This document shows positions 32,458-40,816 of a DNA stretch of 64,000 nt, piece by piece; position 1 is the first letter of the stretch; each line of letters opens with the position of its first letter. Under the pieces are notes generated by a model, which did not search any database, was not told where the DNA came from, and saw only the letters and a list, made by a program, of their open reading frames with translations. The position numbers and the translations under genes were made by a program. The stretch comes from Planococcus chinensis (GTDB taxonomy: Bacteria; Bacillota; Bacilli; Bacillales_A; Planococcaceae): assembly GCF_020071995.1 (NCBI RefSeq), contig NZ_JABWTK010000011.1, forward strand, positions 1 to 64,000, read 5' to 3'.

Positions 32458-33336
32458 TTACGCACCTTTTTCTGCTTTTGTCCGTCCGGTGCCGTACAGC
32501 ATCCACGGGGAAGGAAGGTCGAACTGGTGATTTTCCGGAAGGGTATGGGCCTGCTCTTTTGTTAAGTCCATCCAGATCAACGCATCTTCTTGGACTTCCT
32601 GGCACAATTTCTTATGTGCAGAAGCGATGGTTTCCCACAGGCCGGGCTGATCCATCAAGTCTTCCCAAGAATAAATGGCATGCAGATAATGATGTTTTTT
32701 AATATCTCTTTTAACAATCACGACTCGTGTGGCGTCTTCATTTTCAAAAAATGACCATGTCTCCAGTTCCTTATCTGCAAAAAGCTCTGAAGAAGCGGGG
32801 AATGGGTAATAGCATTCATAAGGAAAAACGGCGCCGTTTTTAACGTATAAGTCATGGACCCATTGTTTTTTTCGCTCTAAATCGGTCAATTCGTTCCAGA
32901 CAGGAGAACCATTTTGCAGCTGGGACACGTCTTTTGCAGTGGCTCCATAAATGGCTGCTTGGGGCGTGAGCCCGAGCTTTTCCAAAACGCGCCGTGCCGG
33001 AACATTTTTTTCCTGCGTGTTGGCACCAACCCAATGGATATTAGGCAGCTTGAACGCTTCATCCATGACTTGAGAAGTTAGCGTAGTCGCCAAGTCTTTG
33101 CCTCTAAAACGGATATCGCTGCGGATTCTGCCGAGCATCGCGTAATGCTTGGCAAATATCGAGTAGCCGCAGACACTGGCCAAGTGATCATCCAAAAATA
33201 AACCGAACAGGCGGTTTTGCTCGGTCGTGACAAGCCGATCAAAAATCCGTGTGACGTAATCGTCTTCAATTCCTGTTTGCATCGCTTCCATATAGGGCAA
33301 ATCTTCAAGGCTTAGTAAACGTATTGTTTTTTCCAT
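32458..33336 (-). CDS. GNAT family N-acetyltransferase (two-part)
   Basis: 292 aa from ATG 33336, 8 bases after CAGGGAG (GTG 33345 overlaps that site). The N-terminal half carries GNAT features (IRLLSLEDLPYMEAM, RSDIRFRGKDLATTLTSQVMD, NVPARRVLEKLGLTPQAA); the C-terminal half (about 150-292) is a second domain with no motif I recognise, probably a degenerate GNAT-like repeat. Function unknown. Confidence 0.8.
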   Translation of the reverse strand: MEKTIRLLSLEDLPYMEAMQTGIEDDYVTRIFDRLVTTEQNRLFGLFLDDHLASVCGYSIFAKHYAMLGRIRSDIRFRGKDLATTLTSQVMDEAFKLPNIHWVGANTQEKNVPARRVLEKLGLTPQAAIYGATAKDVSQLQNGSPVWNELTDLERKKQWVHDLYVKNGAVFPYECYYPFPASSELFADKELETWSFFENEDATRVVIVKRDIKKHHYLHAIYSWEDLMDQPGLWETIASAHKKLCQEVQEDALIWMDLTKEQAHTLPENHQFDLPSPWMLYGTGRTKAEKGA

Positions 33337-33429
33337 TGCCTGCACTCCCTGCTTCTGTCGGATTGACTGGTTTCTTTTTATTATAACTTTGAACTAAGAA
33401 ACTATGCATGCAATTTGCTGCAGCCATAA

Positions 33430-33464
33430 TAAAAAGCCGTCGGAAAAAAACCAACGGCTTTTTA
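33430..33464 (-). terminator. Terminator of the secreted-protein gene
   Basis: AAAAAGCCGT(c)GG / CC(a)ACGGCTTTTT stem, with a T run on the minus strand. Confidence 0.8.
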
Positions 33465-33479
33465 AGTAGAGTGCAGGAG

Positions 33480-33968
33480 CTACTTGATGGCGCAGGAATT
33501 CGGCGACCATTCAGTATGGGTGGAACCGGTACTGACCCAATGGATCTGGTTCAGAATTTTGTAGCTTCCGGCTGGAAGGCTTTTGTATGATGTGAAATTC
33601 AGTCTTCCATCATTCGAAGTATTGCGCCATCCTGGTTTCGTATTCGGATTAAATCCGTATAAAGTCACATACGCATAGCCTGGCCATTCGGAAAGAGACT
33701 TGAACTGCTCATACTTTGAGCCATTGTAACGGTAGAGCACGGGTTTCCAAAAAACCGTATCCGTTTCCCGCCCTTTCCAGGCAGTCACATAGCGAGGAGG
33801 TTCGGCTTTGACTATTTTTCCGGCACATGACATGGAACCGACCGCATGCGAAGGCCAGTTGCCTTCGCCGTTGTGGGCATCAGCAGGTTCAGCGGCAAAA
33901 CTGATGGCAAAAAATATAGAAACGGAAGCTAATAATTTGGCGGCAGTAGAAAATTTTTTGAAAGCCAT
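33480..33968 (-). CDS. Secreted protein of unknown function
   Basis: 162 aa. Residues 1-31 are a Sec signal peptide (KKFSTAAKLLASVSIFFAISFA, likely cleaved at ADA). The mature ~130 residues are beta-rich, aromatic-rich, and hold two cysteines (SMSCAG and NSCAIK near the C-terminus) that could form a disulphide. GAGGAGG precedes the ATG. No catalytic motif is evident and I do not recognise the family. Confidence 0.8.
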   Translation of the reverse strand: MAFKKFSTAAKLLASVSIFFAISFAAEPADAHNGEGNWPSHAVGSMSCAGKIVKAEPPRYVTAWKGRETDTVFWKPVLYRYNGSKYEQFKSLSEWPGYAYVTLYGFNPNTKPGWRNTSNDGRLNFTSYKSLPAGSYKILNQIHWVSTGSTHTEWSPNSCAIK

Positions 33969-34232
33969 GAAAATTCCTCCTCTGGAATATGTAAAATAAA
34001 GAAAAATGCATGTTGGTTAGAAAGCAAAATATTTGGGAATAACAAATAATAGAAAATTCGGATATTAAATATAATATCATATTTTTACCAAGAAACCTAG
34101 CACTAGGATAATAATGAGATAAATTTTTCATAATTTTTGCCGGAAATGAAAAAAGCGGAAACAACTTGTCGTGCTGCGGCAATGTGTTATAAAATTTTAG
34201 CTAGTGAAGAGGCAGGTAGATGGAGGTGGAAA

Positions 34233-34377
34233 ATGAGCTTTAGGAAAACGAGGAGCATTTTGTACAAAATTCGGGGATTTCAAAGCGGTTAAAAACGGTA
34301 CCATCGGAAGCAGAATCGGCAAAAGAATTCTCAGAAGAATGATTAACCGCCTATTATGGAGGTTCTTTAAAATATAA
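34233..34377 (+). pseudogene. Frameshifted gene for a short basic protein
   Basis: ATG 34233, with ATGGAGGTGG upstream, reads MSFRKTRSILYK, then shifts out of frame at an AAAA run (34266-34269) and stops at 34292. Dropping one A restores a 47-codon frame whose second part reads FGDFKAVKNGTIGSRIGKRI and ends WRFFKI at 34377, followed by a hairpin. The restored protein is about 30% Lys/Arg and resembles, from memory, short basic proteins of Bacillales (RKTRS...YK...GD..AVKKG.IGKRI). It could be a real mutation, programmed shift or base error. It is the main content of the gap 33969-34445. Confidence 0.6.
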
Positions 34378-34399
34378 TCGAAAAATTCATCCTAAGCGG

Positions 34400-34430
34400 G
34401 CCGTCTGCAGTTTTTTTGCAGACGGCTTTG
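34400..34430. terminator. Hairpin after the frameshifted gene
   Basis: GCCGTCTGCA / TGCAGACGGC perfect 10-bp stem with a T7 loop, followed by TTTG. Lies between convergent genes. Confidence 0.7.
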
Positions 34431-34445
34431 CTATAGATTCCTAAA

Positions 34446-34973
34446 CTATTTTCTTTTTAATACACCCAAGTAGTTTGCCCATGGACCGACGTCTTCCCGG
34501 TACCTTTCTGCCATAACACGAGTGATTTGGGAAAGATGGGTCATGTCGTGGACAACCCAAGTTGACAGCAGTTCCCGCAGTTTAACAGATCCGAATTCAG
34601 GGTGAATGCCGGTCAGTTCAAAATGAAGTTCAGGATTCACGAGTTGGTTTAGCTTTTCAATGTTCTGCAAACGGAGGGCTTTAAATTCCTGCAGCTTATC
34701 TTCAATTGAATTTTGATTGCTGATTTTCAAATGGGCAAAACGGTCAAAAGGAGGGAAAGGCTTCGTTTCACCATCCTGCAAAATGGTTTTCAGCCTCGGC
34801 AGCCAATTCGTTTTCTCCGCTTCGATCAAATGTGCAACAACTTCTTCAGCATTCCAAGTGCCTTCGTCTTCGCAGTTCTGCAGCCAACCTTCAGATAACC
34901 CTGACAAGAAGTGGCTAAGTATGCCGGGGGTACGCTCCAAAATTTCAATCGCTTCTTCAAGTTTCAACTCCAT
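34446..34973 (-). CDS. DinB superfamily protein
   Basis: 175 aa with AAAGGGG before the ATG. Four-helix DinB/YfiT-like fold: WNAEEVVAHLIEAEKTNWLPRL and LLSTWVVHDMTHLSQITRVMAERY supply the three conserved histidines that bind a metal. Members include thiol transferases and hydrolases; none can be assigned. A second DinB gene lies at 56429. Confidence 0.85.
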   Translation of the reverse strand: MELKLEEAIEILERTPGILSHFLSGLSEGWLQNCEDEGTWNAEEVVAHLIEAEKTNWLPRLKTILQDGETKPFPPFDRFAHLKISNQNSIEDKLQEFKALRLQNIEKLNQLVNPELHFELTGIHPEFGSVKLRELLSTWVVHDMTHLSQITRVMAERYREDVGPWANYLGVLKRK

Positions 34974-35247
34974 TTATATGCCCCTTTCCATCGCTTAGTG
35001 AATAAGAAATAAAACATTATGTATTCATTATATATTAATCTGAATTTTTAGATAAGTTATAGTTTTATTCTTTGTTTAAGCGTATAATAAATACGAATTT
35101 AAATCAGAAAATGATAGCACAGCTTCACTAAAATAGAGAAAGGAGAAAAGGCAAACCAAGTTTTTTCGTATTCTTTTGCCAGTCGCCGAAACTTCATGGC
35201 CAATCAACTGGAATGACAGCCACTAACTGGAGAAGGAGAAAAATAAG

Positions 35248-35823
35248 ATGCTGTATAATGTCGTATTATTCCTCCACATTTTAGGCGCGGTGATCATGTT
35301 CATGGCAATCAGTATCCTTGCTTTATCGATGATTTCCTTGCTTCATGCAAAGGAGACGGGAGATGTGAAGCGCTGGTCGGGGCTTGCAGTCAAAACGGAT
35401 GCGCTGTTTCCGTTAAGTACACTCATTATCATCGTGCCGGCGTTGTACCTTGTATTTTCTGCCTGGGGATGGGGAACGGCATGGATTAATGTATCTTTAG
35501 CGGCGCTTCTAGGCACCAGCTTTTTAGGGCCAATCATCAATTTGCGCCGTCTTAAAGGAATTCTTGCCGCTGCCGAAGCAGAAACAAATCCTGTCCCATC
35601 GAGTGATTTAGTGAGAAAAGTGAGAGATCCGGTACTTTGGAATTCCGTTTCCGTTATGACGATGCTGATTTTCGGCATCCTGTTTTTGATGGCCGTCAAG
35701 TTGCCGTTGCTGGGAGCACTCATTACAATGGCCATTGCTTTAGTGGCTGGCCTTATACTTGCCCGCTTCATGCTGGCAAAAACTAAGCCGGACACTTCTG
35801 TGGATACGGTTTCGTTTAGATGA
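35248..35823 (+). CDS. DUF2269-like integral membrane protein
   Basis: 191 aa with AGAAGGAG before the ATG. Four to five hydrophobic helices; LYNVVLFLHILGAVIMFMAISILALSM has the conserved His-containing first helix of DUF2269-type proteins. Function unknown. The 270 bases upstream are AT-rich, with TATAAT-like sequence near 35086 but no convincing promoter. Confidence 0.72.
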   Translation: MLYNVVLFLHILGAVIMFMAISILALSMISLLHAKETGDVKRWSGLAVKTDALFPLSTLIIIVPALYLVFSAWGWGTAWINVSLAALLGTSFLGPIINLRRLKGILAAAEAETNPVPSSDLVRKVRDPVLWNSVSVMTMLIFGILFLMAVKLPLLGALITMAIALVAGLILARFMLAKTKPDTSVDTVSFR

Positions 35824-35857
35824 GTCCAGGGCCATTAACCCAAAGCAGTTGCCGGAT

Positions 35858-35894
35858 AAAAGCCGTACTGATTATAATCAGTGCGGTTTTTTAT
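35858..35894 (+). terminator. Terminator of the DUF2269-like gene
   Basis: CCGTACTGATT / AATCAGTGCGG stem followed by TTTTTT. Confidence 0.85.
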
Positions 35895-35948
35895 TATTAA
35901 TCTTTAGCAATCCTTACATTAAATTATTATGAATAATCAGAAAATACG

Positions 35949-35977
35949 TTGAAAGCAAAAATTTTGGTACGTATAAT
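35949..35977 (+). promoter_or_regulatory. Consensus SigA promoter of the lactone-type operon
   Basis: TTGAAA (35949-35954), 17-base spacer, perfect TATAAT (35972-35977). Confidence 0.8.
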
Positions 35978-35982
35978 GGAAA

Positions 35983-35996
35983 TGTAAGCGCTTTTT
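35983..35996 (+). promoter_or_regulatory. cre-like operator of the lactone-type operon
   Basis: TGTAAGCGCTTTTT has the cre core AAGCGCTT and covers the transcription start of the strong promoter just upstream, so CcpA or a LacI-family repressor probably controls the operon. Confidence 0.55.
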
Positions 35997-36020
35997 ATTT
36001 TGGAAAGGAAGTGGGAAGAT

Positions 36021-37127
36021 GTGAACGATAACCATGCAAAAGGCAGAGTTGCAGTAATGGATGAGCCGGAAAAGTTGAGCTACCGGGAATACGAATTGCC
36101 GAAGCCGGGGCCGGGAGCTGTTCTTTTGAAGGTGCTGCGTTCCAATATTTGCGGATCGGAGCTGCATATATGGAGAGGGCAGCATCCGACCAAAAAGAAA
36201 GGCGTCCTTGGCCATGAGATGATCGGCGAAATTCATTCGCTTGGGGACGGTGTGACGACTGATTACGCAGGCGAACCCATCCAAAAAGGAGACCGCATCG
36301 TTTCCGCTTATTACATTACGTGCAGAAAATGTACCGCATGCCGGGAAGGGCATTTTCATCTGTGTGAACATGCTTACGATTTCTGGAATCAGCCGCCGGA
36401 AGTAAGCCCTCATTTTCATGGTACTTTTGCTTCGCACTATTACATCCACCCAGACCAATACTTCTATAAAGTGCCGGACAATGTATCAGAAACTTCCGCC
36501 GCCAGTGCAAACTGCGCTTTATCACAGGTCTATTTCGGCTTGGACAAAGCTGGCGTGACGTATGGCCAAACGATTGTGATCCAGGGAGCAGGCGGCCTTG
36601 GATTGAATGCGACGGCAGTAGCCAAGGAAAAAGGTGCCAGAGTGATCGTAGTGGACGGCGTAGAAAGCCGGCTGCAGCAAGCCAAACTTTTTGGCGCTGA
36701 CCATACGCTTAACCTAAACGACTACGGCTCTGTTGAAGAACGGGCAAAAGCTGTTCTAGATCTTACTGATGGAAAAGGGGCTGAATTTGCAATGGAAGTG
36801 GCAGGTGTGCCTGCCGCTTTCGCAGAAGGCATCCACTACATCCGGCCTGGCGGCAAATACGTAACCATCGGGAATATAACCCCAGGGAAACTGATTGAAT
36901 TCGACCCGGGGCTTTTGACCAGAAAGTCGATTCAAATTATCCCGGTCGTCCGCTACAATCCGTGGTATTTGTACAAAGCCTTGAAATTCCTTTCCGACAC
37001 GCAAGGGAAATATCCGTTTGATGGCATGATTGATGCTGAATTTTCGATGGATGATATTAAACTGGCGCTGGATAAATCTGCAGCCCGGGAAGTCACAAGA
37101 GCCACTATCATTATGGACCGGCAATAA
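36021..37127 (+). CDS. Zinc-binding medium-chain dehydrogenase
   Basis: 368 aa from GTG 36021; the AAAGGAAGTGGGAAG site precedes it and TTG 36000 has none. GroES-like domain with catalytic-Zn ligands (NICGSELH, GHEMIGE) and structural-Zn cysteines CRKCTACREGHFHLC; Rossmann domain IQGAGGLGLNATAVAKEKGA with VVDG binding NAD. It opens a four-gene operon with a lactonase, an aldehyde dehydrogenase and a second Zn dehydrogenase. The substrate is a secondary alcohol or polyol of unknown identity. Confidence 0.88.
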   Translation: MNDNHAKGRVAVMDEPEKLSYREYELPKPGPGAVLLKVLRSNICGSELHIWRGQHPTKKKGVLGHEMIGEIHSLGDGVTTDYAGEPIQKGDRIVSAYYITCRKCTACREGHFHLCEHAYDFWNQPPEVSPHFHGTFASHYYIHPDQYFYKVPDNVSETSAASANCALSQVYFGLDKAGVTYGQTIVIQGAGGLGLNATAVAKEKGARVIVVDGVESRLQQAKLFGADHTLNLNDYGSVEERAKAVLDLTDGKGAEFAMEVAGVPAAFAEGIHYIRPGGKYVTIGNITPGKLIEFDPGLLTRKSIQIIPVVRYNPWYLYKALKFLSDTQGKYPFDGMIDAEFSMDDIKLALDKSAAREVTRATIIMDRQ

Positions 37128-37198
37128 TTCTTCGTACGATCCGATCATGGACAGCTATACAGGCAAAGGTTTAAAAATTAGCAGACGGAGGTCATACA

Positions 37199-38032
37199 AT
37201 GGACAAACCAAAATTATATGTACTGGATACAGGAACAATGAAAATGGATAAAAACTTTATGGTGGCTGCCCATAATCCGGCAAGCATCGACAACCCCAAT
37301 CCGCCGGCTGAATTTGTCGAGTTCCCGGTATATGCCGTTTTGATCGACCATCCGGACGGGAAAATTCTATTCGATACCGGCTGCAATCCGGAAGGAATGG
37401 GGGAAAACGGGAGATGGCCGGAAGGCGTCCAAAAGTTATTCCCGGCCTTCCAGGATGAATCCTGTTACTTGATCAACCGGCTGGAGCAATTGAATTTGCG
37501 GCCTGATGATATTAAATACGTGGTTGCTTCCCATTTGCACCTCGACCATGCGGGCTGCCTCGAGCTGTTTACGAACGCCACAATCATTGTGCATGATTCC
37601 GAACTGAAAAATACGATGAAGCAATATGCGATGACAAAAGACATGGGCGCCTACATATGGGCGGACATCAACGCTTGGATCGGCAATGACTTGAAATGGA
37701 AAACCGTCATGCCGCATGAAGATGAATTGGAGCTTGTCAAAGGCGTTAAGATTTTGAACTTCGGACCGGGGCATGCCTGGGGACTGCTGGGGCTGCATAT
37801 TGATCTTCCGGGAGAAGGCGGCGTCATTTTGGCGTCGGATGCTGTGTATTCGGCGGAAAATTACGGACCGCCGGTTAAAATTCCAGGAATCATCTATGAT
37901 TCATTGGGCTATTTAAGCGCAGTGGAAAAAATCAAAAAATACGCTGAACGCACCAATTCGCAAGTATGGTATGGACACGATTCCAAGCAGTTCCGCAATT
38001 TCATCAAATCCACCGAGGGCTTTTATGAATAA
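37199..38032 (+). CDS. Metallo-beta-lactamase-fold hydrolase, N-acyl homoserine/gamma-lactone lactonase family
   Basis: 277 aa with ACGGAGG before the ATG. Dinuclear metal site SHLHLDHAG (H112, H114, D116, H117), GPGHAWG, LASDAVYS and WYGHDS are the ligands of the AiiA/AttM lactonase group. AttM-type (BlcC) enzymes open gamma-butyrolactone or acyl-homoserine lactones. Its place between alcohol and aldehyde dehydrogenases argues for a catabolic lactone rather than a quorum signal. Substrate inferred only from context. Confidence 0.87.
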   Translation: MDKPKLYVLDTGTMKMDKNFMVAAHNPASIDNPNPPAEFVEFPVYAVLIDHPDGKILFDTGCNPEGMGENGRWPEGVQKLFPAFQDESCYLINRLEQLNLRPDDIKYVVASHLHLDHAGCLELFTNATIIVHDSELKNTMKQYAMTKDMGAYIWADINAWIGNDLKWKTVMPHEDELELVKGVKILNFGPGHAWGLLGLHIDLPGEGGVILASDAVYSAENYGPPVKIPGIIYDSLGYLSAVEKIKKYAERTNSQVWYGHDSKQFRNFIKSTEGFYE

Positions 38033-38120
38033 GTCAGCTTAATTGGACCGGCCCTGCGACACCTGGACATCAGCTGTTAAGGGGCCAGTCTTCTTTAATT
38101 GGAAAAGGGAGGACGAGTGA

Positions 38121-39569
38121 ATGATTGATGTAAAAAGTTATTATTTCGGTTCCATTATTGATGGAGAAGAAATTAGCAAAGATGGCAGAAAAGATCTCGA
38201 AGTATTTAACCCGTATACAAATGAAGCGATCGGGAAAATATCCTGTGCGACGACAGAAGATGTGAAACGTGCAGTGGATACGGCGCAGCGGGTATATACC
38301 GAAACGACCAAAAAGATGCCGGCTCATAAACGTTCCGAAATTTTGCGAAAAGCCGCTGATTTATTGGAGCAAAGAGTGGATGAGTTCGCCCGCACCCTTG
38401 TCCTGGAAGCGGGAAAGCCGATTAAAGAAAGCCGGGTCGAAGTGCAGCGGGCGATCCAAGTTCTGCGTTTTGCTTCAGAAGGAGCAAAAGCGATATACGG
38501 TGAAACCATTCCGCTCGACAGCGCCATCGGAGGCGAAAACCAAATCGGCATCGCCAAACGGGTGCCTTTAGGTGTGGTTGCGGCCATCACGCCGTTCAAT
38601 TTCCCGCTCAACCTGGCGCTTCATAAAATAGCGCCTGCGCTAGCAGTCGGGAATACAGTCGTGTTGAAGCCTGCTGAAAAAACACCGTTTTCATCCGTGC
38701 TGCTGTATCATTTGCTGGAAGAAGCCGGACTGCCGAAAGGTGCATTAAATATTGTCATGGGACCAGGTCAGGAACTGGTGGAACCTTTGGTGACGCATCC
38801 CGACGTCAAAAAAGTATCGTTTACCGGAAGCAGTGCCGTCGGTTGGAAAATACATGAAATGGCGAAGCGGAAAAAGGTGACGCTTGAACTGGGGTCCAAT
38901 GCACCGAATATTATTTTCGAAGATGGGGATGTCGAGGTCGCGGTCAATGCAATTGTGCTCGGCGGCTATACATACGCCGGACAGGCCTGTGTTTCCGCAC
39001 AGCGGATTTATGTCCACGAAACGATTTATGAAAATTTCCTGGATAAGCTTGTTGAAAAAGTAAGTGCGCTGAAAACAGGAGATCCGCTGGAAGAATCTAC
39101 CGATATGGGCCCGATGATTACGGAAGAAGCTGCAGAGCGTGCGGAGTCCTGGGTAAAAGAAGCCGAAGATCAGGGGGCTGCCATCCTGACCGGCGGAAGC
39201 CGAAAAGGATCGATGCTCGAGCCTACCGTTATCAGCAATGTCACATCTGACATGAAAGTCGTCTGTGTGGAAGTGTTCGCGCCGATTGTCAGCGTCATGC
39301 CGTTTTCGACCGAAGAAGAAGTGGTGGCCCATGCCAACAATACGGACTTCGGCTTGCATGCCGGCGTCTTTACCGCCGACATCAACCGGGCGATGCGCAT
39401 GGCGGATGCCATTGAGACGGGCGGCGTCTGGATCAATGAAGTATCCGTACGGCGCTATGACCATATTCCATATGGCGGCATCAAAAGCAGCGGCATCGGC
39501 AAAGAAGGCGTGAAATATGCCATTGAAGAAATGACGGACTTGAAATTTGTCGGAATCAAGCTGTATTGA
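38121..39569 (+). CDS. NAD(P)-dependent aldehyde dehydrogenase
   Basis: 482 aa with GGGAGGACGAG before the ATG. Cofactor segment ITPFNFPLNLALHKIAPALA and KPAEKTPFS, FTGSSAVGWKI, general base E256 in LELGSNAP (usually LELGG) and nucleophile C290 in GQACVSAQR. The family includes succinate-semialdehyde, lactaldehyde and non-phosphorylating glyceraldehyde-3-phosphate dehydrogenases. In this operon it should oxidise the aldehyde made by the adjacent alcohol dehydrogenases. Confidence 0.92.
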   Translation: MIDVKSYYFGSIIDGEEISKDGRKDLEVFNPYTNEAIGKISCATTEDVKRAVDTAQRVYTETTKKMPAHKRSEILRKAADLLEQRVDEFARTLVLEAGKPIKESRVEVQRAIQVLRFASEGAKAIYGETIPLDSAIGGENQIGIAKRVPLGVVAAITPFNFPLNLALHKIAPALAVGNTVVLKPAEKTPFSSVLLYHLLEEAGLPKGALNIVMGPGQELVEPLVTHPDVKKVSFTGSSAVGWKIHEMAKRKKVTLELGSNAPNIIFEDGDVEVAVNAIVLGGYTYAGQACVSAQRIYVHETIYENFLDKLVEKVSALKTGDPLEESTDMGPMITEEAAERAESWVKEAEDQGAAILTGGSRKGSMLEPTVISNVTSDMKVVCVEVFAPIVSVMPFSTEEEVVAHANNTDFGLHAGVFTADINRAMRMADAIETGGVWINEVSVRRYDHIPYGGIKSSGIGKEGVKYAIEEMTDLKFVGIKLY

Positions 39570-39624
39570 TTTCATAAAAATCGTATTGAATGGATTAAAC
39601 AATTCGAGATAGGGAGAGGATTAA

Positions 39625-40749
39625 ATGAAGGTGAAGTCAGCGGTATTGCGTGAAATTGGAGCCCAGACTCCGTATGAAGAAAGCCAGCCGATTCAAATTG
39701 AAGAATTGGAGCTGGATTCTCCGGAGCGGGGAGAAGTATTGGTCCAGATAAAAGCAGCGAGCCTATGCCATTCCGATTTATCGGTGATGAACGGCAGCCG
39801 GCCGCGTCCCTTGCCGATGGCACTTGGACACGAAGCGGCAGGAGTTATCGTTGAAGTCGGAGAAGGCGTCGTCGGCTTGGAGGTCGGAGACCATGTGGCT
39901 TGCGTCTTTGTGCCAAGCTGCGGACAGTGTGGGCCATGCAGGGAAGGGCGCCCGGCTTTATGTGAGCCTGGAGCTGCCGCGAATACAGCAGGAACCTTGC
40001 TTGGGGGCGGACAACGCCTCCACAATGCAGAAGGCGTTGTCAATCACCACGTCGGCGTATCGGCATTTTCCGAGTATGCGGTGGTTTCCCGGAATTCCGT
40101 CGTGAAAGTCAGCAAAGACATTCCGTTTGAAAAAGCGGCGTTGTTCGGCTGTGCCGTCATTACCGGAGTTGGTACCGTAGTGAATACAGCCGGTATAAAA
40201 CTCGGCAGCACCGTAGCGATTGTCGGACTGGGCGGTGTAGGGCTCAGTGCGCTGCTTGGCGCCATTGCGGCAGGTGCGAGCCGGATTGTGGCAGTTGATA
40301 TTAACGAAACGAAGCTTAAGCAGGCAAAAGAACTTGGCGCGACCGACACGTTCAATTCCAAAGATCCGGATGTGGTGGAACAAATCCGCCAAGCGACCGG
40401 CGGTGGCTTGGACTATGCGTTTGAAACAGCTGGAGTGGTGCCGGCGATGGAAGTGGCTTACTCTATTACGAAGCGCGGCGGAACTACCGTCACAACCGGG
40501 CTTCCGCATCCGGAACACAAATTTTCATTCCCGTATCTTTCCTTGACGGCGGAAGAACGGACGCTAAAAGGCTCGTATATCGGCAGCTGCGTGCCGAGCC
40601 GGGATATCCCGAGGTACATGAATTTGTTCCAGGAAGACCGGCTCCCGGTCGATAAGCTGATCACCGATTTTATTTCTTTGGACGAAGTAAACAAGGGATT
40701 CGACATTCTTACAAAAGGGGATTCGTCCCGCATCATCATTAAATTTTAA
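39625..40749 (+). CDS. Zinc-dependent alcohol dehydrogenase
   Basis: 374 aa with AGGGAGAGG before the ATG. Class III-like MDR enzyme: catalytic Zn (SLCHSDL, GHEAAG), structural Zn CGQCGPCREGRPALC, NAD-binding VGLGGVGLSALLGAIAAGA with VDIN. It resembles formaldehyde/aryl-alcohol-type dehydrogenases in length and in the VITGVGTVVNTAG segment. Last gene of the operon; a strong terminator follows. It may oxidise the hydroxy acid released by the lactonase. Confidence 0.9.
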   Translation: MKVKSAVLREIGAQTPYEESQPIQIEELELDSPERGEVLVQIKAASLCHSDLSVMNGSRPRPLPMALGHEAAGVIVEVGEGVVGLEVGDHVACVFVPSCGQCGPCREGRPALCEPGAAANTAGTLLGGGQRLHNAEGVVNHHVGVSAFSEYAVVSRNSVVKVSKDIPFEKAALFGCAVITGVGTVVNTAGIKLGSTVAIVGLGGVGLSALLGAIAAGASRIVAVDINETKLKQAKELGATDTFNSKDPDVVEQIRQATGGGLDYAFETAGVVPAMEVAYSITKRGGTTVTTGLPHPEHKFSFPYLSLTAEERTLKGSYIGSCVPSRDIPRYMNLFQEDRLPVDKLITDFISLDEVNKGFDILTKGDSSRIIIKF

Positions 40750-40750
40750 G

Positions 40751-40800
40751 AAAACCCGCAGGCTGTGAAATCACTGATTTCACAGCCTGCGGGTTTTTTC
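40751..40800. terminator. Bidirectional terminator
   Basis: AAAACCCGCAGGCTGTGAAATCA-type stem of about 22 bp with T6 tail, between the + strand operon and the minus-strand ykuI. Confidence 0.93.
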
Positions 40801-40816
40801 ATTTTTATGGAAGGAA

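Noticed and set aside
37199-38032. Quorum-quenching (AHL lactonase) as the main role of the metallohydrolase
   Set aside because: Motifs allow it, but the operon with alcohol and aldehyde dehydrogenases and a cre-like site fits catabolism better.
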